A DNA stretch of 64,000 nt from Sva-07 sp963728355 (lineage in GTDB: Bacteria > Actinomycetota > Acidimicrobiia > Acidimicrobiales > Ilumatobacteraceae). Below the pieces are notes generated by a model. It saw only the letters and a program-made list of their open reading frames with translations, did not search any database and was not told where the DNA came from. Within the stretch, counting starts at the first letter, position 1, and each line of letters opens with the position of its first letter. Position numbers and translations under genes: made by a program. Positions 8,185-16,152 of the stretch are shown one piece after another. The stretch is from assembly GCA_963728355.1 (NCBI GenBank), contig CAVSJQ010000022.1, positions 248,001-312,000 of the forward strand, read 5' to 3'.

Positions 8185-9057
8185 GTGGCCTTCGACGTCG
8201 TCGTGGTCGGCAGCGCCAACCTCGATCTGGTCGCCACGACGCAGCGACTTCCCGGCCCGGGCGAGACGGTGCTCGGCTCCCACTTCGCCCAACACCCTGG
8301 AGGCAAAGGGCTCAACCAGGCGGTCGCAGCGGCTCGTTGCGGCGCCGCGGTGGCGTTCCTCGCCGCTGTCGGCGACGACGAGGCGGGGCGCACGTTGCGA
8401 GCCGTCGCCGAGCACGAGGGCATCGATGTGTCGGGCGTCGTCGTTGCATCGGGCGTGCCGACGGGCCGCGCGCTCATCACCGTCGATCACCGCGGCGAGA
8501 ACAGCATCGTGGTGGTGCCAGGTGCCAACTCGCTCGCCCGACTCTCTTCGCTTCCCGCCGCTGCGGTGGTGCTCGCGCAACTCGAAGTACCGCTCCCCAC
8601 GGTGATCGCCGCGTTCGCTGCAGCTCGCCAAGCCGGGAACCGAACCATGCTCAATCCGGCGCCGGTGCCGGCCGACGGCGTCCCTGTCGAACTCCTCGCC
8701 CTGTGCGACGTCGTCGTGCCCAACGAGCACGAGGTCGAACTCCTGGGAGGGGTCGGCCGTCTCCTCGACAGCGGCGTCGGCGCCGTCGTCGTCACGAGAG
8801 GCGCCGCCGGTGTCACGATCAACGCTGCCGGCGATGCCACTGCCCGGTCGATCGCTGCATTCCCCGTCGAACCGATCGACACGACCGGTGCCGGTGACGC
8901 GTTCTGCGGCACGCTCGCCTGCCGGCTCGCACTCGGTGCCGACCTCGACGGCGCCGCCCGCAGTGCTGCGGCGGCGGGTGCGCTGGCCACCACGGTTGCC
9001 GGGGCGGTCCCGTCCCTGCCGGTCGCCGCCGACATCGAGCGGCTCGCGTCGGCCTGA
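8185..9057 (+). CDS. rbsK: Ribokinase (PfkB family sugar kinase)
   Basis: The 290-aa protein shows both PfkB signatures. The N-terminal one is GGKGLNQAVAAARCGA; the C-terminal one is DTTGAGDAFCGTLA, which holds the catalytic Asp and anion hole. Opening with VVVGSANLDLVA is typical of ribokinases, which convert D-ribose to ribose-5-phosphate. GTG 8185 is preceded by GGAG. A pentose-phosphate link to the distant transketolase and transaldolase genes is metabolically sensible but not a local operon. A related sugar or nucleoside substrate is possible. The 3' end converges on prmA with one base between stops. Confidence 0.87.
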   Translation: MAFDVVVVGSANLDLVATTQRLPGPGETVLGSHFAQHPGGKGLNQAVAAARCGAAVAFLAAVGDDEAGRTLRAVAEHEGIDVSGVVVASGVPTGRALITVDHRGENSIVVVPGANSLARLSSLPAAAVVLAQLEVPLPTVIAAFAAARQAGNRTMLNPAPVPADGVPVELLALCDVVVPNEHEVELLGGVGRLLDSGVGAVVVTRGAAGVTINAAGDATARSIAAFPVEPIDTTGAGDAFCGTLACRLALGADLDGAARSAAAAGALATTVAGAVPSLPVAADIERLASA

Positions 9058-9058
9058 G

Positions 9059-9901
9059 TCACCCGGCCACGATCGGGTGGCGCAGCACGACAGCGGCCCA
9101 CCCGTCGATCGTGTCGGTCCGCTCGACCGCCATCGGAGTGAGTGCGTCCAGCACGTGCTGGTGCGATCCAGCGAGGATGCCGCTGATCACCAGTCGGCCC
9201 GTCGGTCGAGTGACCCGTCGGAGATCGTCGGACAACGACACGAGGATCGGGGCGAGGATGTTGGCCACGACGACGTCGTAGTCGTCGTCGATGTCGCCCA
9301 ACGGGGTCGCGTCCACCCGGACACGATCGTCGACGCTGTTGCGGCGGGCGTTGTCGATCGTCGCCTCCACGGCGGCGGCGGCCACGTCGATCGCCCGAAC
9401 GGGCCGGTTCTGCAGCACGCCGGCCGTCACGGCGACCACGCCGGTGCCGCAACCCACGTCGATCACGTCGGCGTCGCCGTCGATGAGGCGGCGCAGCGCC
9501 CGCAGCGACAACAGCGTCGTCGGGTGGTCACCGAGTCCGAACGCTCCGCCCGGCTCGATCCGGACCACCCTGGCGCCCGAACCGGACGGCGGCTCCTGCC
9601 ACGCCGGCGCGATCACCAGGTCGTCGGAGACCCACATCGGCGTCGCGTGCTCGCGCCACGTCTGCGCCGGCTCGTCGGGCACCTCGACGAGCCGGTGCTC
9701 CCAGCGTCCGTTGAGCGCGGCAACGGCCCGATCGGTCGCCTCGGGCTCGTGACCGACCACCGTCCACAGCTCGACCCACCGCGAGGCTCCGTCGACGACG
9801 GCGTGCGGGCGTTCCTCGATCGCCCGGACACCGAGGCGCCAGAGCACGTCGGAGGCTGCGTCGAGCTCGCGCTCGGGGGCGATCACCACGAACGCACGCA
9901 C
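9059..9901 (-). CDS. prmA: Ribosomal protein L11 methyltransferase-like SAM enzyme
   Basis: The 280-aa protein has a PrmA-like N-terminal domain and a class I methyltransferase domain with motif I VIDVGCGTGVVAV. The substrate-binding motif NILAPIL is the PrmA form of the NPPY-type motif. GAFGLGDHPTT matches the conserved GTGxHxTT segment before the SAM domain, with variation. PrmA trimethylates ribosomal protein L11. I chose GTG 9901, 4 nt after the stop of the upstream gamma-CA-like gene, suggesting coupled translation. Confidence 0.86.
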   Translation of the reverse strand: MRAFVVIAPERELDAASDVLWRLGVRAIEERPHAVVDGASRWVELWTVVGHEPEATDRAVAALNGRWEHRLVEVPDEPAQTWREHATPMWVSDDLVIAPAWQEPPSGSGARVVRIEPGGAFGLGDHPTTLLSLRALRRLIDGDADVIDVGCGTGVVAVTAGVLQNRPVRAIDVAAAAVEATIDNARRNSVDDRVRVDATPLGDIDDDYDVVVANILAPILVSLSDDLRRVTRPTGRLVISGILAGSHQHVLDALTPMAVERTDTIDGWAAVVLRHPIVAG

Positions 9902-9905
9902 GTGG

Positions 9906-10424
9906 TCAATCCAGACGCCGCAGCGATGTCCGGTACTGCTCGATGCGTTCGACGTAGTGCCGGGCGCCGGACCGGATGAACTCCGGATCGACACGATCCA
10001 GCTTGATCACCGCCGGCGATCCTGCGGCCAGTGCGCCGGTGGGAACCTCGACGTCGTCGAGCACGACCGAATTGGCGGCCACCATGGCGCCGCTGCGGAC
10101 GACCGATCGGTGCAGCACCATCGCCGCATTGCCGATGAGGACGTCGTCCTCGATCGTGCAGCCCTCGAGGTGGATCAAGTGGCCGAGGACGCAGCCGTCG
10201 CCGACCGTGGTGGGCCATTCGGGGGTGGTGTGCAGAACGGCGTTGTCCTGGACGCTCGTGCGTTCACCGATCCGGATGTCCCCGCCGTCCCCGCGCAGGA
10301 CGGCGCCGGGCCAGATCGACGAATGCGCCCCGATGGCGACCGAGCCGATGACGACGGCCTGCGGGTGCACGAAGGCATCTCGGTGGATCGTCGGTTCCAG
10401 CGGACCAAGTGCATACACAGCCAT
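9906..10424 (-). CDS. Gamma-carbonic-anhydrase-like left-handed beta-helix protein
   Basis: The 172-aa hexapeptide-repeat protein matches the gamma-CA/YrdA family (WPGAVLRGD, IRIGERTSVQDNAVLH, AAGSPAV). The family binds zinc with three His at trimer interfaces. Here H65 and H82 are present. The third ligand position, normally the His of a GHxxxLHGC motif, reads GHLIHLEGC: Glu at that place and a His two residues earlier. Carbonic anhydrase activity is therefore uncertain. ATG 10424 lies 7 nt after TACCGT, indicating a leaderless start. prmA follows immediately. Confidence 0.85.
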   Translation of the reverse strand: MAVYALGPLEPTIHRDAFVHPQAVVIGSVAIGAHSSIWPGAVLRGDGGDIRIGERTSVQDNAVLHTTPEWPTTVGDGCVLGHLIHLEGCTIEDDVLIGNAAMVLHRSVVRSGAMVAANSVVLDDVEVPTGALAAGSPAVIKLDRVDPEFIRSGARHYVERIEQYRTSLRRLD

Positions 10425-10431
10425 GGCGCGC

Positions 10432-10437
10432 ACGGTA
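10432..10437 (-). promoter_or_regulatory. -10 element of a leaderless promoter (gamma-CA-like gene)
   Basis: TACCGT on the minus strand is separated from ATG 10424 by 7 nt. No Shine-Dalgarno sequence is present. Confidence 0.5.
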
Positions 10438-10475
10438 GCGGCGAGACTCGTTGGAGTTCTCCCCCGCCGAACCGG

Positions 10476-10481
10476 TACCGT
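10476..10481 (+). promoter_or_regulatory. -10 element of a leaderless promoter (repeat protein gene)
   Basis: TACCGT lies 7 nt before ATG 10489; TTGGAG 19 nt further upstream is a possible -35. It is divergent to the gamma-CA-like promoter. Confidence 0.5.
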
Positions 10482-10488
10482 TGCCGTA

Positions 10489-11983
10489 ATGTCCCGACGG
10501 ATCGATATCGAGCTGACGAGCGCGCTCGCCGATGGCTCCTGGACCTGGCGTGCCGCTGGCGCCCGCAAACCGAATGGTGTGGTCGACGGGTCGATCCTTC
10601 CTGATGGCGCTGCAGTGGGCGACGTGCTCAGGGTCGAGGTCGAGCAGATGCTCGACGGCATCGAGGTCCAGTCGGTCGTCAAGGGGCGTGACAAGTCCGA
10701 CGACGCCAACGTGCTGGAGCTGCTGCCCAGCGAGCGCCCGTTCGAAGCGGTGATCGAAACCCGCGCGAAGCGTGACCGCTCGGATCGCCGTGACGACCGT
10801 GACAAGCGCGGCAAGCGCAAGCCCGACGGCCGCAAGCGCGACGGGCGCTCCGGCGAGGGCCGACGCGATGGGCGCTCCGGCGACGGGGCACGCCGTTCCG
10901 AGCAGCGGCGACCGCATTTCGAGGCACCGCCCGAGATCCCCCAGCGTCCCAAGCCGAAGCGTCTGCGGCCGGGCAAGGCGCGCCGCAACGAGGTGCTCGC
11001 CGGCCTTCCCGACGAGCAGCGTCAGATCGCCGAGCTCGCGCTCCAGGGCATCCCGGCCGTACGGGCACGGGTCAAGGAGGACAACGCCAAGCTCGACGCA
11101 GAGGGCAAGCCCACCATGCCGGAGGCCGGTGTGGTGAAGATGGCCGAAGACCTCCTGCCCAAGCTCCGCGTCGCCGAATGGCTCGACCGGGCCGAGGCGG
11201 CCAAGCGACAGATGGAGCATCTCGACCTGCGCGATCTTCGCAGCGTCGTCGCTGCCAGCGAGGACTCGATCGTCGCCCGCGACGAGTCGACGCGTGAACT
11301 CGCCGAGGAACTCCGCGCGGCATTGCTCCGCAAGCAGGAGGAGGAGCTGCTGCTGTGGTTCGGCGACATCGATGCGGCGATCGGGGTCGGACGGGTGATC
11401 CGGGCGCTGCGCCTCTCGTCGCAGCCGCCGAAGGCCGGTGTGATGTTTCCTCCGGAGCTGGCCCGGCGACTGAGCGAGGCGGCGACGGCTGCGCTGCAGC
11501 CTGACGATCCGGCCGACCGTTGGATCGCGGTCCTCGAGGCCGTCGCCTTCTCACCGGTGCGCACGCTGGTGGCACCCACCGTGGCCCCGACGACCGTCAC
11601 CGACGACCTGCGCGCCACCGTGCTGCGACTCGGTCCCGCGCTCCCCCAGATCGCCGCGCTGCTCGGTGTCGAGGTGCCCGCTGGTGCGCCGAAGCCGAAG
11701 CCGCTGCGTCAGCAGCCGACGCGCAAACGCGCCGGCAAGCCCGGCGCCGCAGCACCGCGCAAGAAGCAGGGTGGCGAGCCCCGTCGGTCCCCGGCCCCCA
11801 CCGAGGCTGCGCCGGCCACCGAGGCAGACACGCCCGCCACCGAGGCAGACACGCCCGCCACCGAGGCAGACACGCCCGCCACCGAGGCAGACACGCCCGC
11901 CACCGAGGCAGACACGCCCGCCACCGAGGCAGACACGCCCGCCACCGAGCGACACGCCCGCCACCGACGACAGCGCTGGCTGA
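10489..11983 (+). CDS. Hypothetical protein with charged linker and PATEADT repeats; 3' end frameshifted
   Basis: No known family was recognised. Residues 1-90 are a beta-rich domain (SRRIDIELTSA, GDVLRVEVEQML). A very charged Arg/Lys/Asp stretch follows (about 95-145), then a helical domain (about 160-420), a basic Pro/Lys linker and six perfect PATEADT repeats. In the copy after these, two bases are missing (GAGCGACACG against GAGGCAGACACG). With them restored the protein ends DTPATDDSAG at 11983. As sequenced, the frame stays open to 12312, running through the start of the crotonase gene as a nonsense basic tail. Either a genuine recent frameshift or a sequence error would explain this. 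Confidence 0.72.
11821..11965 (+). repeat. 21-bp tandem repeat, six perfect units plus a degenerate one
   Basis: Units gaggcagacacgcccgcc plus acc are identical at 11821, 11842, 11863, 11884, 11905 and 11926. The seventh copy at 11947 lacks two bases. Each unit encodes EADTPAT, so expansion keeps frame; only the 2-base loss breaks it. Confidence 0.95.
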
Positions 11984-12025
11984 GGGTTCGCCCGCCGCAG
12001 CGCGGCCGTCCTACGATCGGCGGCC

Positions 12026-12811
12026 ATGTCAGACATCGTCACCTACGAGGCCCGCGACCGTGTCGCACTCATCACGCTGAACCGTCCAGATGCCCGCAAC
12101 GCGGTCAACGGCGACGTCGCCCAGGCGATGGAGGCAGCGATCGATCGCATGGAGCAGGACGACGGCATCTGGGTGGGCGTCCTCCAGGCCAACACCGAGG
12201 GGCAGGACCGCCCGGTGTTCTGTGCGGGCGCCGATCTGAAGGCGATCAATTCCGGACAGGGAGCCACCTTGAGCACCGAGCGCGGCGGTTTTGCCGGGTT
12301 CACGTACCGTGAGCGCAAGAAGCCGGTGATCGTGGCGGTCGACGGCCTGGCCACCGCAGGCGGCTGCGAGATCGTTCTCGCAGCGGACCTCGTGGTCGCC
12401 TCCACCCGGTCGTCGTTCGGTCTCGCGGAGGTCAAGCGCAACCTGGTGGCCGGTGCCGGTGGCCTGTTCCGTCTGCCGCGTGCCATTGGTCGCAACGCTG
12501 CGATGGAACTGATCCTGACCGGCGAACCGTTCTCCGCAGGACGCGCTCATGAACTCGGACTGGTCAATCGACTGGTCGAGCCCGGCCAGGCCACCTCGGA
12601 AGCACTCGCACTCGCCGGGCAGATCACGGCGGCGGCACCACTGGCGGTCTGGGAGAGCCGCAAGGTCGTGCTCGTAGCAGCCACCGAGAGCGACGACACA
12701 CTGAAGCAGATGACCGATGCGGCGTTGGGCGTCGTGATGCGGTCGGAGGACCTCGGCGAGGGCCTCACGGCGTTCATCGAGAAGCGCGCACCCCAATGGA
12801 AGGGCCGCTGA
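12026..12811 (+). CDS. Enoyl-CoA hydratase/isomerase (crotonase) family protein
   Basis: This 261-aa crotonase-fold protein has the N-terminal pattern ALITLNRPDARNA and the oxyanion-hole segment FCAGADLKAI. It also has AGGCEIVLAADLVVA and FGLAEVKRNLVAGAGG, with glutamates at both catalytic positions expected for hydration. Substrate cannot be read from sequence, but a short- or medium-chain enoyl-CoA is likely. The start is 42 nt after the ancestral stop of the repeat gene. Confidence 0.9.
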   Translation: MSDIVTYEARDRVALITLNRPDARNAVNGDVAQAMEAAIDRMEQDDGIWVGVLQANTEGQDRPVFCAGADLKAINSGQGATLSTERGGFAGFTYRERKKPVIVAVDGLATAGGCEIVLAADLVVASTRSSFGLAEVKRNLVAGAGGLFRLPRAIGRNAAMELILTGEPFSAGRAHELGLVNRLVEPGQATSEALALAGQITAAAPLAVWESRKVVLVAATESDDTLKQMTDAALGVVMRSEDLGEGLTAFIEKRAPQWKGR

Positions 12812-12842
12812 CCTCGGCGAACCCACCCGGCTTCGGCGAGGT
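12811..12842. terminator. Imperfect hairpin between convergent genes
   Basis: ACCTCGGCGAA and TTCGGCGAGGT form an 11-bp stem with one mismatch and a 10-nt loop, between the crotonase and acetyltransferase stops. No U tract follows. It could serve both strands. Confidence 0.5.
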
Positions 12843-12850
12843 GCCCGGCG

Positions 12851-13294
12851 TCAGAGACGTCGGAATGTCGTGATCAGTCGAGCGACGATGCCGGCGCGCT
12901 CGTAGAGGTTCTTCGTGTGTCGATCGCCCGGCAGCGCTTGGCCCTCGACAGCGACCGCGCCGCGTTCGCGCGCCTCCTCGATCACCGTGGCCAGCAGCTC
13001 GTCGCCGAACCCCAACTCTCGTGCCTGCGGCGTCACCCAGACCTGATCGATGCGCACGATGTCGTCGTCGCCCAGTTCGGCGACGATGTAGGCGATCACC
13101 ACGTCGTCGATGGTGCCGACGAAGACGTCGGCATCGACGCAACGATCGGGCCACCGCTCACCGATCAGCGGATGTTCGTCGAGCCATCGGTCCCCGCCCC
13201 GCTGGCCGATGAGTGCGCCACGTGCCTCGAGTTCGAGTGCTCGCAGCGAATCGCGGTCGTCGGCGGTGGCCGCCCGGACGACGGGGTCGATCAT
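12851..13294 (-). CDS. GNAT-family N-acetyltransferase
   Basis: This 147-aa GNAT fold has the central strand VFVGTIDDVVIAYIVAE. The acetyl-CoA loop region RIDQVWVTPQARELGFGDELLATVIEEA follows, with a diverged Q/RxxGxG pyrophosphate loop (ARELGFG). The terminal NLYERAGI motif is typical of the family. The acceptor is unknown. Its ATG overlaps the stop of the upstream gene (ATGA), so it is probably translated with that gene. Confidence 0.85.
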   Translation of the reverse strand: MIDPVVRAATADDRDSLRALELEARGALIGQRGGDRWLDEHPLIGERWPDRCVDADVFVGTIDDVVIAYIVAELGDDDIVRIDQVWVTPQARELGFGDELLATVIEEARERGAVAVEGQALPGDRHTKNLYERAGIVARLITTFRRL

Positions 13295-13854
13295 TCGGCG
13301 TCCCGGAGCTGGGCGAGTTTGCCGAGAATCGTGCGTCGATGGCGGCCTGTGCGTTCGTACCGGTCGATCGCTGCTCGCTCGTCTGCGTCGAGACCGCCGA
13401 GTTTGCCGACGATCTGCGCCGACGACAGGTGGTCGTAGTCGGCCAGCGCGAGCGTCGTGACGTCGGGCACCTCGACCTCGGGCTCCTCCACGAGGTCGAG
13501 TGTCGCGACTCCGGCGCGCTCGTCCTCCGGTTCGGACGATTCGGCCTCGGACGATTCGACCGCGACCGCTGACGAGTCCGATGGAGCCGCAGCGGTGGCA
13601 CCTTCGTCCTGGTGTGGCAACAGACGTGACCGCACCTCGCGCACTCCCTGATCAACGACCATCTTGCCGAGGAACCGCGCCAGCACGACTTCGCGCTTGA
13701 TGCGCTCTGCTGCAGACGGGACCTTGTCGACGACGGCAGGAACCGCTTCGACGACCCGGCCGCTCACCTCGACCGGTACCACCAGCGCCAGCTCGACGAG
13801 CCTGGCCAGCGGCGACCGCGGCTCGTCAGGAGGAGAAGATGGGGCAGTCGTCAT
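13291..13854 (-). CDS. Hypothetical protein, function unknown
   Basis: The 187-aa protein has an N-terminal helical part (LARLVELALVVPVEVSGRVV) and a basic segment (AERIKREVVLARFLGKMVV). An acidic low-complexity linker follows, and then a C-terminal domain (TLALADYDHLSSAQIVGKL to TILGKLAQL) that looks like a small helix-turn-helix-like bundle. Similar C-terminal domains occur after linkers in actinobacterial proteins. ATG 13854 is preferred; an upstream start at 13878 is possible. The 5' end overlaps the DUF4193-like gene by 29 bp. Confidence 0.7.
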   Translation of the reverse strand: MTTAPSSPPDEPRSPLARLVELALVVPVEVSGRVVEAVPAVVDKVPSAAERIKREVVLARFLGKMVVDQGVREVRSRLLPHQDEGATAAAPSDSSAVAVESSEAESSEPEDERAGVATLDLVEEPEVEVPDVTTLALADYDHLSSAQIVGKLGGLDADERAAIDRYERTGRHRRTILGKLAQLRDAE

Positions 13855-14344
13855 CGCCGACAGGGCAGTTCGGCGCACTGGTCCTCACGAGGAGGAAGCA
13901 CTTCGAGCACAGCTGCTCGTCCTGCTGCTTGGGCTGCAGTCGTTCGCCACCCTCGCCGCGAACCTCCGGCTCGTCGTCGTCCTCGTCGTCCTCGTCGTCC
14001 TCGTCGGAGGCGACCATGCGGTCCTTCAGGATCTTGTCGAGATCCTCTTCGACGTCGTCGTCGGCGAGCAGCTCGTCGTCGTCCTCGTCGTCCTCCTCGT
14101 CCGACGACCGCTTCTTGCGCTTGGTCCGCGGCGCCGCAGCCGCGGCGTCCTCCTCGTCGTCGTCATCGTCGTCGTCGTCGGCGACGTCATCGTCGTCATC
14201 GTCGGCGACCTCGTCGTCGTCGTCCAGATCGATGTCGTCGTCGTCGACGTCGAGATCCTCTTCGTCGGTGTTCTCGTCGAGGGTGTCGTCGGTCTCCTCC
14301 TCGTCGAGGGTGTCGTCAGGTTGGGTGATCTCGTCGTCAGCCAT
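13826..14344 (-). CDS. DUF4193-like protein with long polyacidic N-terminus and C-terminal zinc-knuckle motif
   Basis: This 172-aa protein is dominated by Asp/Glu (residues 1-125, with several runs of 6-8 Asp). It ends with QDEQLCSKCFLLV and CPVGDDDC. The CSKCFLV-type motif followed by a second Cys pair is the hallmark of DUF4193, a short actinobacterial zinc-ribbon family of unknown function. Usual members are around 100 aa; the acidic tract makes this one much longer. The DNA is correspondingly rich in GTC/GAC triplets. A CRP-type palindrome lies 85 bp upstream. Confidence 0.8.
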   Translation of the reverse strand: MADDEITQPDDTLDEEETDDTLDENTDEEDLDVDDDDIDLDDDDEVADDDDDDVADDDDDDDDEEDAAAAAPRTKRKKRSSDEEDDEDDDELLADDDVEEDLDKILKDRMVASDEDDEDDEDDDEPEVRGEGGERLQPKQQDEQLCSKCFLLVRTSAPNCPVGDDDCPIFSS

Positions 14345-14428
14345 CTTGTCGTTTCGATCTCGTCATGCGTGCGGGGGGTTGCGGGCGGAGCATAGGCGTG
14401 GCTGCCCATTCCACCCGGAGACCATACC

Positions 14429-14444
14429 TGTGACAGGCGTCACA
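14429..14444. promoter_or_regulatory. CRP/FNR-type operator
   Basis: TGTGA-N6-TCACA is a perfect match to the cAMP-receptor-protein consensus shared by CRP and actinobacterial GlxR/Cmr-type regulators. It lies between the ThyX-like gene and the DUF4193-like gene. Its centre is about 54 bp upstream of the start predicted from a TATGCT hexamer at 14389-14394 (minus strand). The perfect palindrome also folds as a hairpin, but there is no U tract. Confidence 0.65.
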
Positions 14445-14460
14445 GATCCGTCCCGCGTGA

Positions 14461-16062
14461 TCAGCCGCCCTCTCGGCGGGCCTCGGCGCGCCGCTCCGAT
14501 TCGAGGCGTTCGAGCTCGGGAGCTTCCGTCGTCATGTGGCTCATCGCCGCAGCGATCGCATGGTGACCGGCGCCTTCGCCGATCAGTCGGTGCATCTCCA
14601 ACGCAACGCGGCGGTACGAGGGATGGCCCTGCGGCGACGAGCGCAGTTCGAGCATGTGGATCGCCTCGCGAGCGTTGAACTGCATGACGTAGCGCATCCG
14701 GTACGCCATCGAGACCGCGTACGACGCTTGTTGCGGGAACTCCGGGTTCAGTGCGTCGTACAGGGCGGCAGATCGTTCCATGGCTTCGTCGAACTCGCCG
14801 GCCAGACCGGCGTCGGTCACGAGCTCGGGGCGGGTGTACCCGTGGTTCGGCGTGAGGCGTTGCCATTCGATCGTGAGCATCCGGTGACGCTGCATGTCGC
14901 GGAAGGCGCCGTAGTCGCTCAACACGTCGAATCGGTAGAACGATCGTTCGAACGCACGTCCCGGCTTGTGGCGGCGGTTCTCCCGCTCGCCGACGTAGGC
15001 GCGGATCAACGACACGCGCTCGTCGACGCCGAGCTGGCGCACCCGGTCGAGCAGCTGGTGTTCGGGCAATGTGGAGTGGGCGTAACAGATCGCCGCAAGC
15101 AGCTTGTCCTCGGCATCCGGATCGAAATCGACCAGCTCCACCTCCGCGGCCGGTTCGACCGGGGTCGAGCCGAAGAGTTCGCCCACCAGTGTGGCCGTCT
15201 CGTCTCGGGTGTTGGCGAGATACTCGCTCCAGCGCCCGCCGCGTTCTGGCAGGTCCACCCGGCGCAGAAAGCTGGGGATCACCTTGCGCAGTTCGTGCAG
15301 CATCAGGTCGGCGTACTCGCGCGACTCCGGCAACGGGTTCGAGCGCATCCGCAACAGCAGCGCCTCGAACGCCTGCCCGGTGCCGTAGATGCCGACGTTC
15401 GAGGTGGCCGCAGCGGGCAGGATGCCGCGTACGGCGTCGAGTGCTTTGGCGCGCGTGGCCGTCCGGTAGACGAACTCGCTGTCGTCGGGGCCTCGTTGCA
15501 CCGAGCTGCGTACGTGTTCGGTCACGGCATCGACGCAACGGCTGTATGCGTCGAACATCCGGTCGAGATCTCCGACGTAGCGGGTACCGAGCGGGCTCGA
15601 GAGCACCGCCGGATCCCGGTAGTAGCGGTACCGGCCGCCGAGCCGGGCATCGTAGGAGATGTAGCGGGTGCTCTGCTCCAGGTAGCTCATCAGTCGACCC
15701 CATTCGAGGATCTTGGTGAGCAGGTTCGATGCCTGTTCGCAGGCGAGGTGGACGCCGCCGAGCTGGGCTACCGAGTCGTCGCCGTAGTCGAAGAAGACCC
15801 GCTCGTACAGCTCTTCGGCCCGATCGAGCCCGATGGTGGCGTCGACGGAGTGGTCACCGCTGACGTCGAGGTCGCCGACGAACTCGTCGAGGAAGAGCCT
15901 GCGCAGCGACTTGTGGCTCCGGCTGTATCGGGCGAACAACGCCCCCTTCACCACCTCGGGAAGGTTGACCAGTGCGAACACCGGACCGTCGAGGTTGGTG
16001 AAATACCGGCGCAGCACATCGGCTTCGTCCGCGGTGAAGGACTCAGGGACGTACACAGCCAC
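14461..16062 (-). CDS. Double-length ThyX-like protein (FAD-dependent thymidylate synthase homologue)
   Basis: The 533-aa protein is about twice the size of a normal ThyX subunit and appears to contain two ThyX-fold halves. The first has GRLMSYLEQSTRYISYD (about 122-138), resembling the EQSxRY part of the ThyX motif. The second has QRHRMLTIEWQRLTPNHGY (RHR at about 392-394), resembling the RHRxxS dUMP/FAD motif but without the usual serines. Each half therefore keeps a different part of the active site. Thymidylate synthesis is possible if the halves complement each other, but this is unproven. GTG 16062 lies 8 nt from TAGAGT. Confidence 0.8.
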   Translation of the reverse strand: MAVYVPESFTADEADVLRRYFTNLDGPVFALVNLPEVVKGALFARYSRSHKSLRRLFLDEFVGDLDVSGDHSVDATIGLDRAEELYERVFFDYGDDSVAQLGGVHLACEQASNLLTKILEWGRLMSYLEQSTRYISYDARLGGRYRYYRDPAVLSSPLGTRYVGDLDRMFDAYSRCVDAVTEHVRSSVQRGPDDSEFVYRTATRAKALDAVRGILPAAATSNVGIYGTGQAFEALLLRMRSNPLPESREYADLMLHELRKVIPSFLRRVDLPERGGRWSEYLANTRDETATLVGELFGSTPVEPAAEVELVDFDPDAEDKLLAAICYAHSTLPEHQLLDRVRQLGVDERVSLIRAYVGERENRRHKPGRAFERSFYRFDVLSDYGAFRDMQRHRMLTIEWQRLTPNHGYTRPELVTDAGLAGEFDEAMERSAALYDALNPEFPQQASYAVSMAYRMRYVMQFNAREAIHMLELRSSPQGHPSYRRVALEMHRLIGEGAGHHAIAAAMSHMTTEAPELERLESERRAEARREGG

Positions 16063-16070
16063 GATCGACC

Positions 16071-16076
16071 ACTCTA
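16071..16076 (-). promoter_or_regulatory. -10 element of a leaderless promoter (ThyX-like gene)
   Basis: TAGAGT on the minus strand is followed by 8 nt and GTG 16062, with no Shine-Dalgarno sequence. Confidence 0.5.
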
Positions 16077-16152
16077 GGTTGGCGCATCGTCGTCATCCGG
16101 GATCTCGGCACGACGCCGGCGCGGACGTGCTCGGCGGGTACCTCGTGTGGCG

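Noticed and set aside
11821..11965. Possible CRISPR array
   Set aside because: The units are direct 21-bp coding repeats without spacers.
13960..14330. Long GTC/GTCGTC simple repeat as a structural or microsatellite element
   Set aside because: It is explained by runs of Asp/Glu codons in the acidic protein; no independent role is supported.
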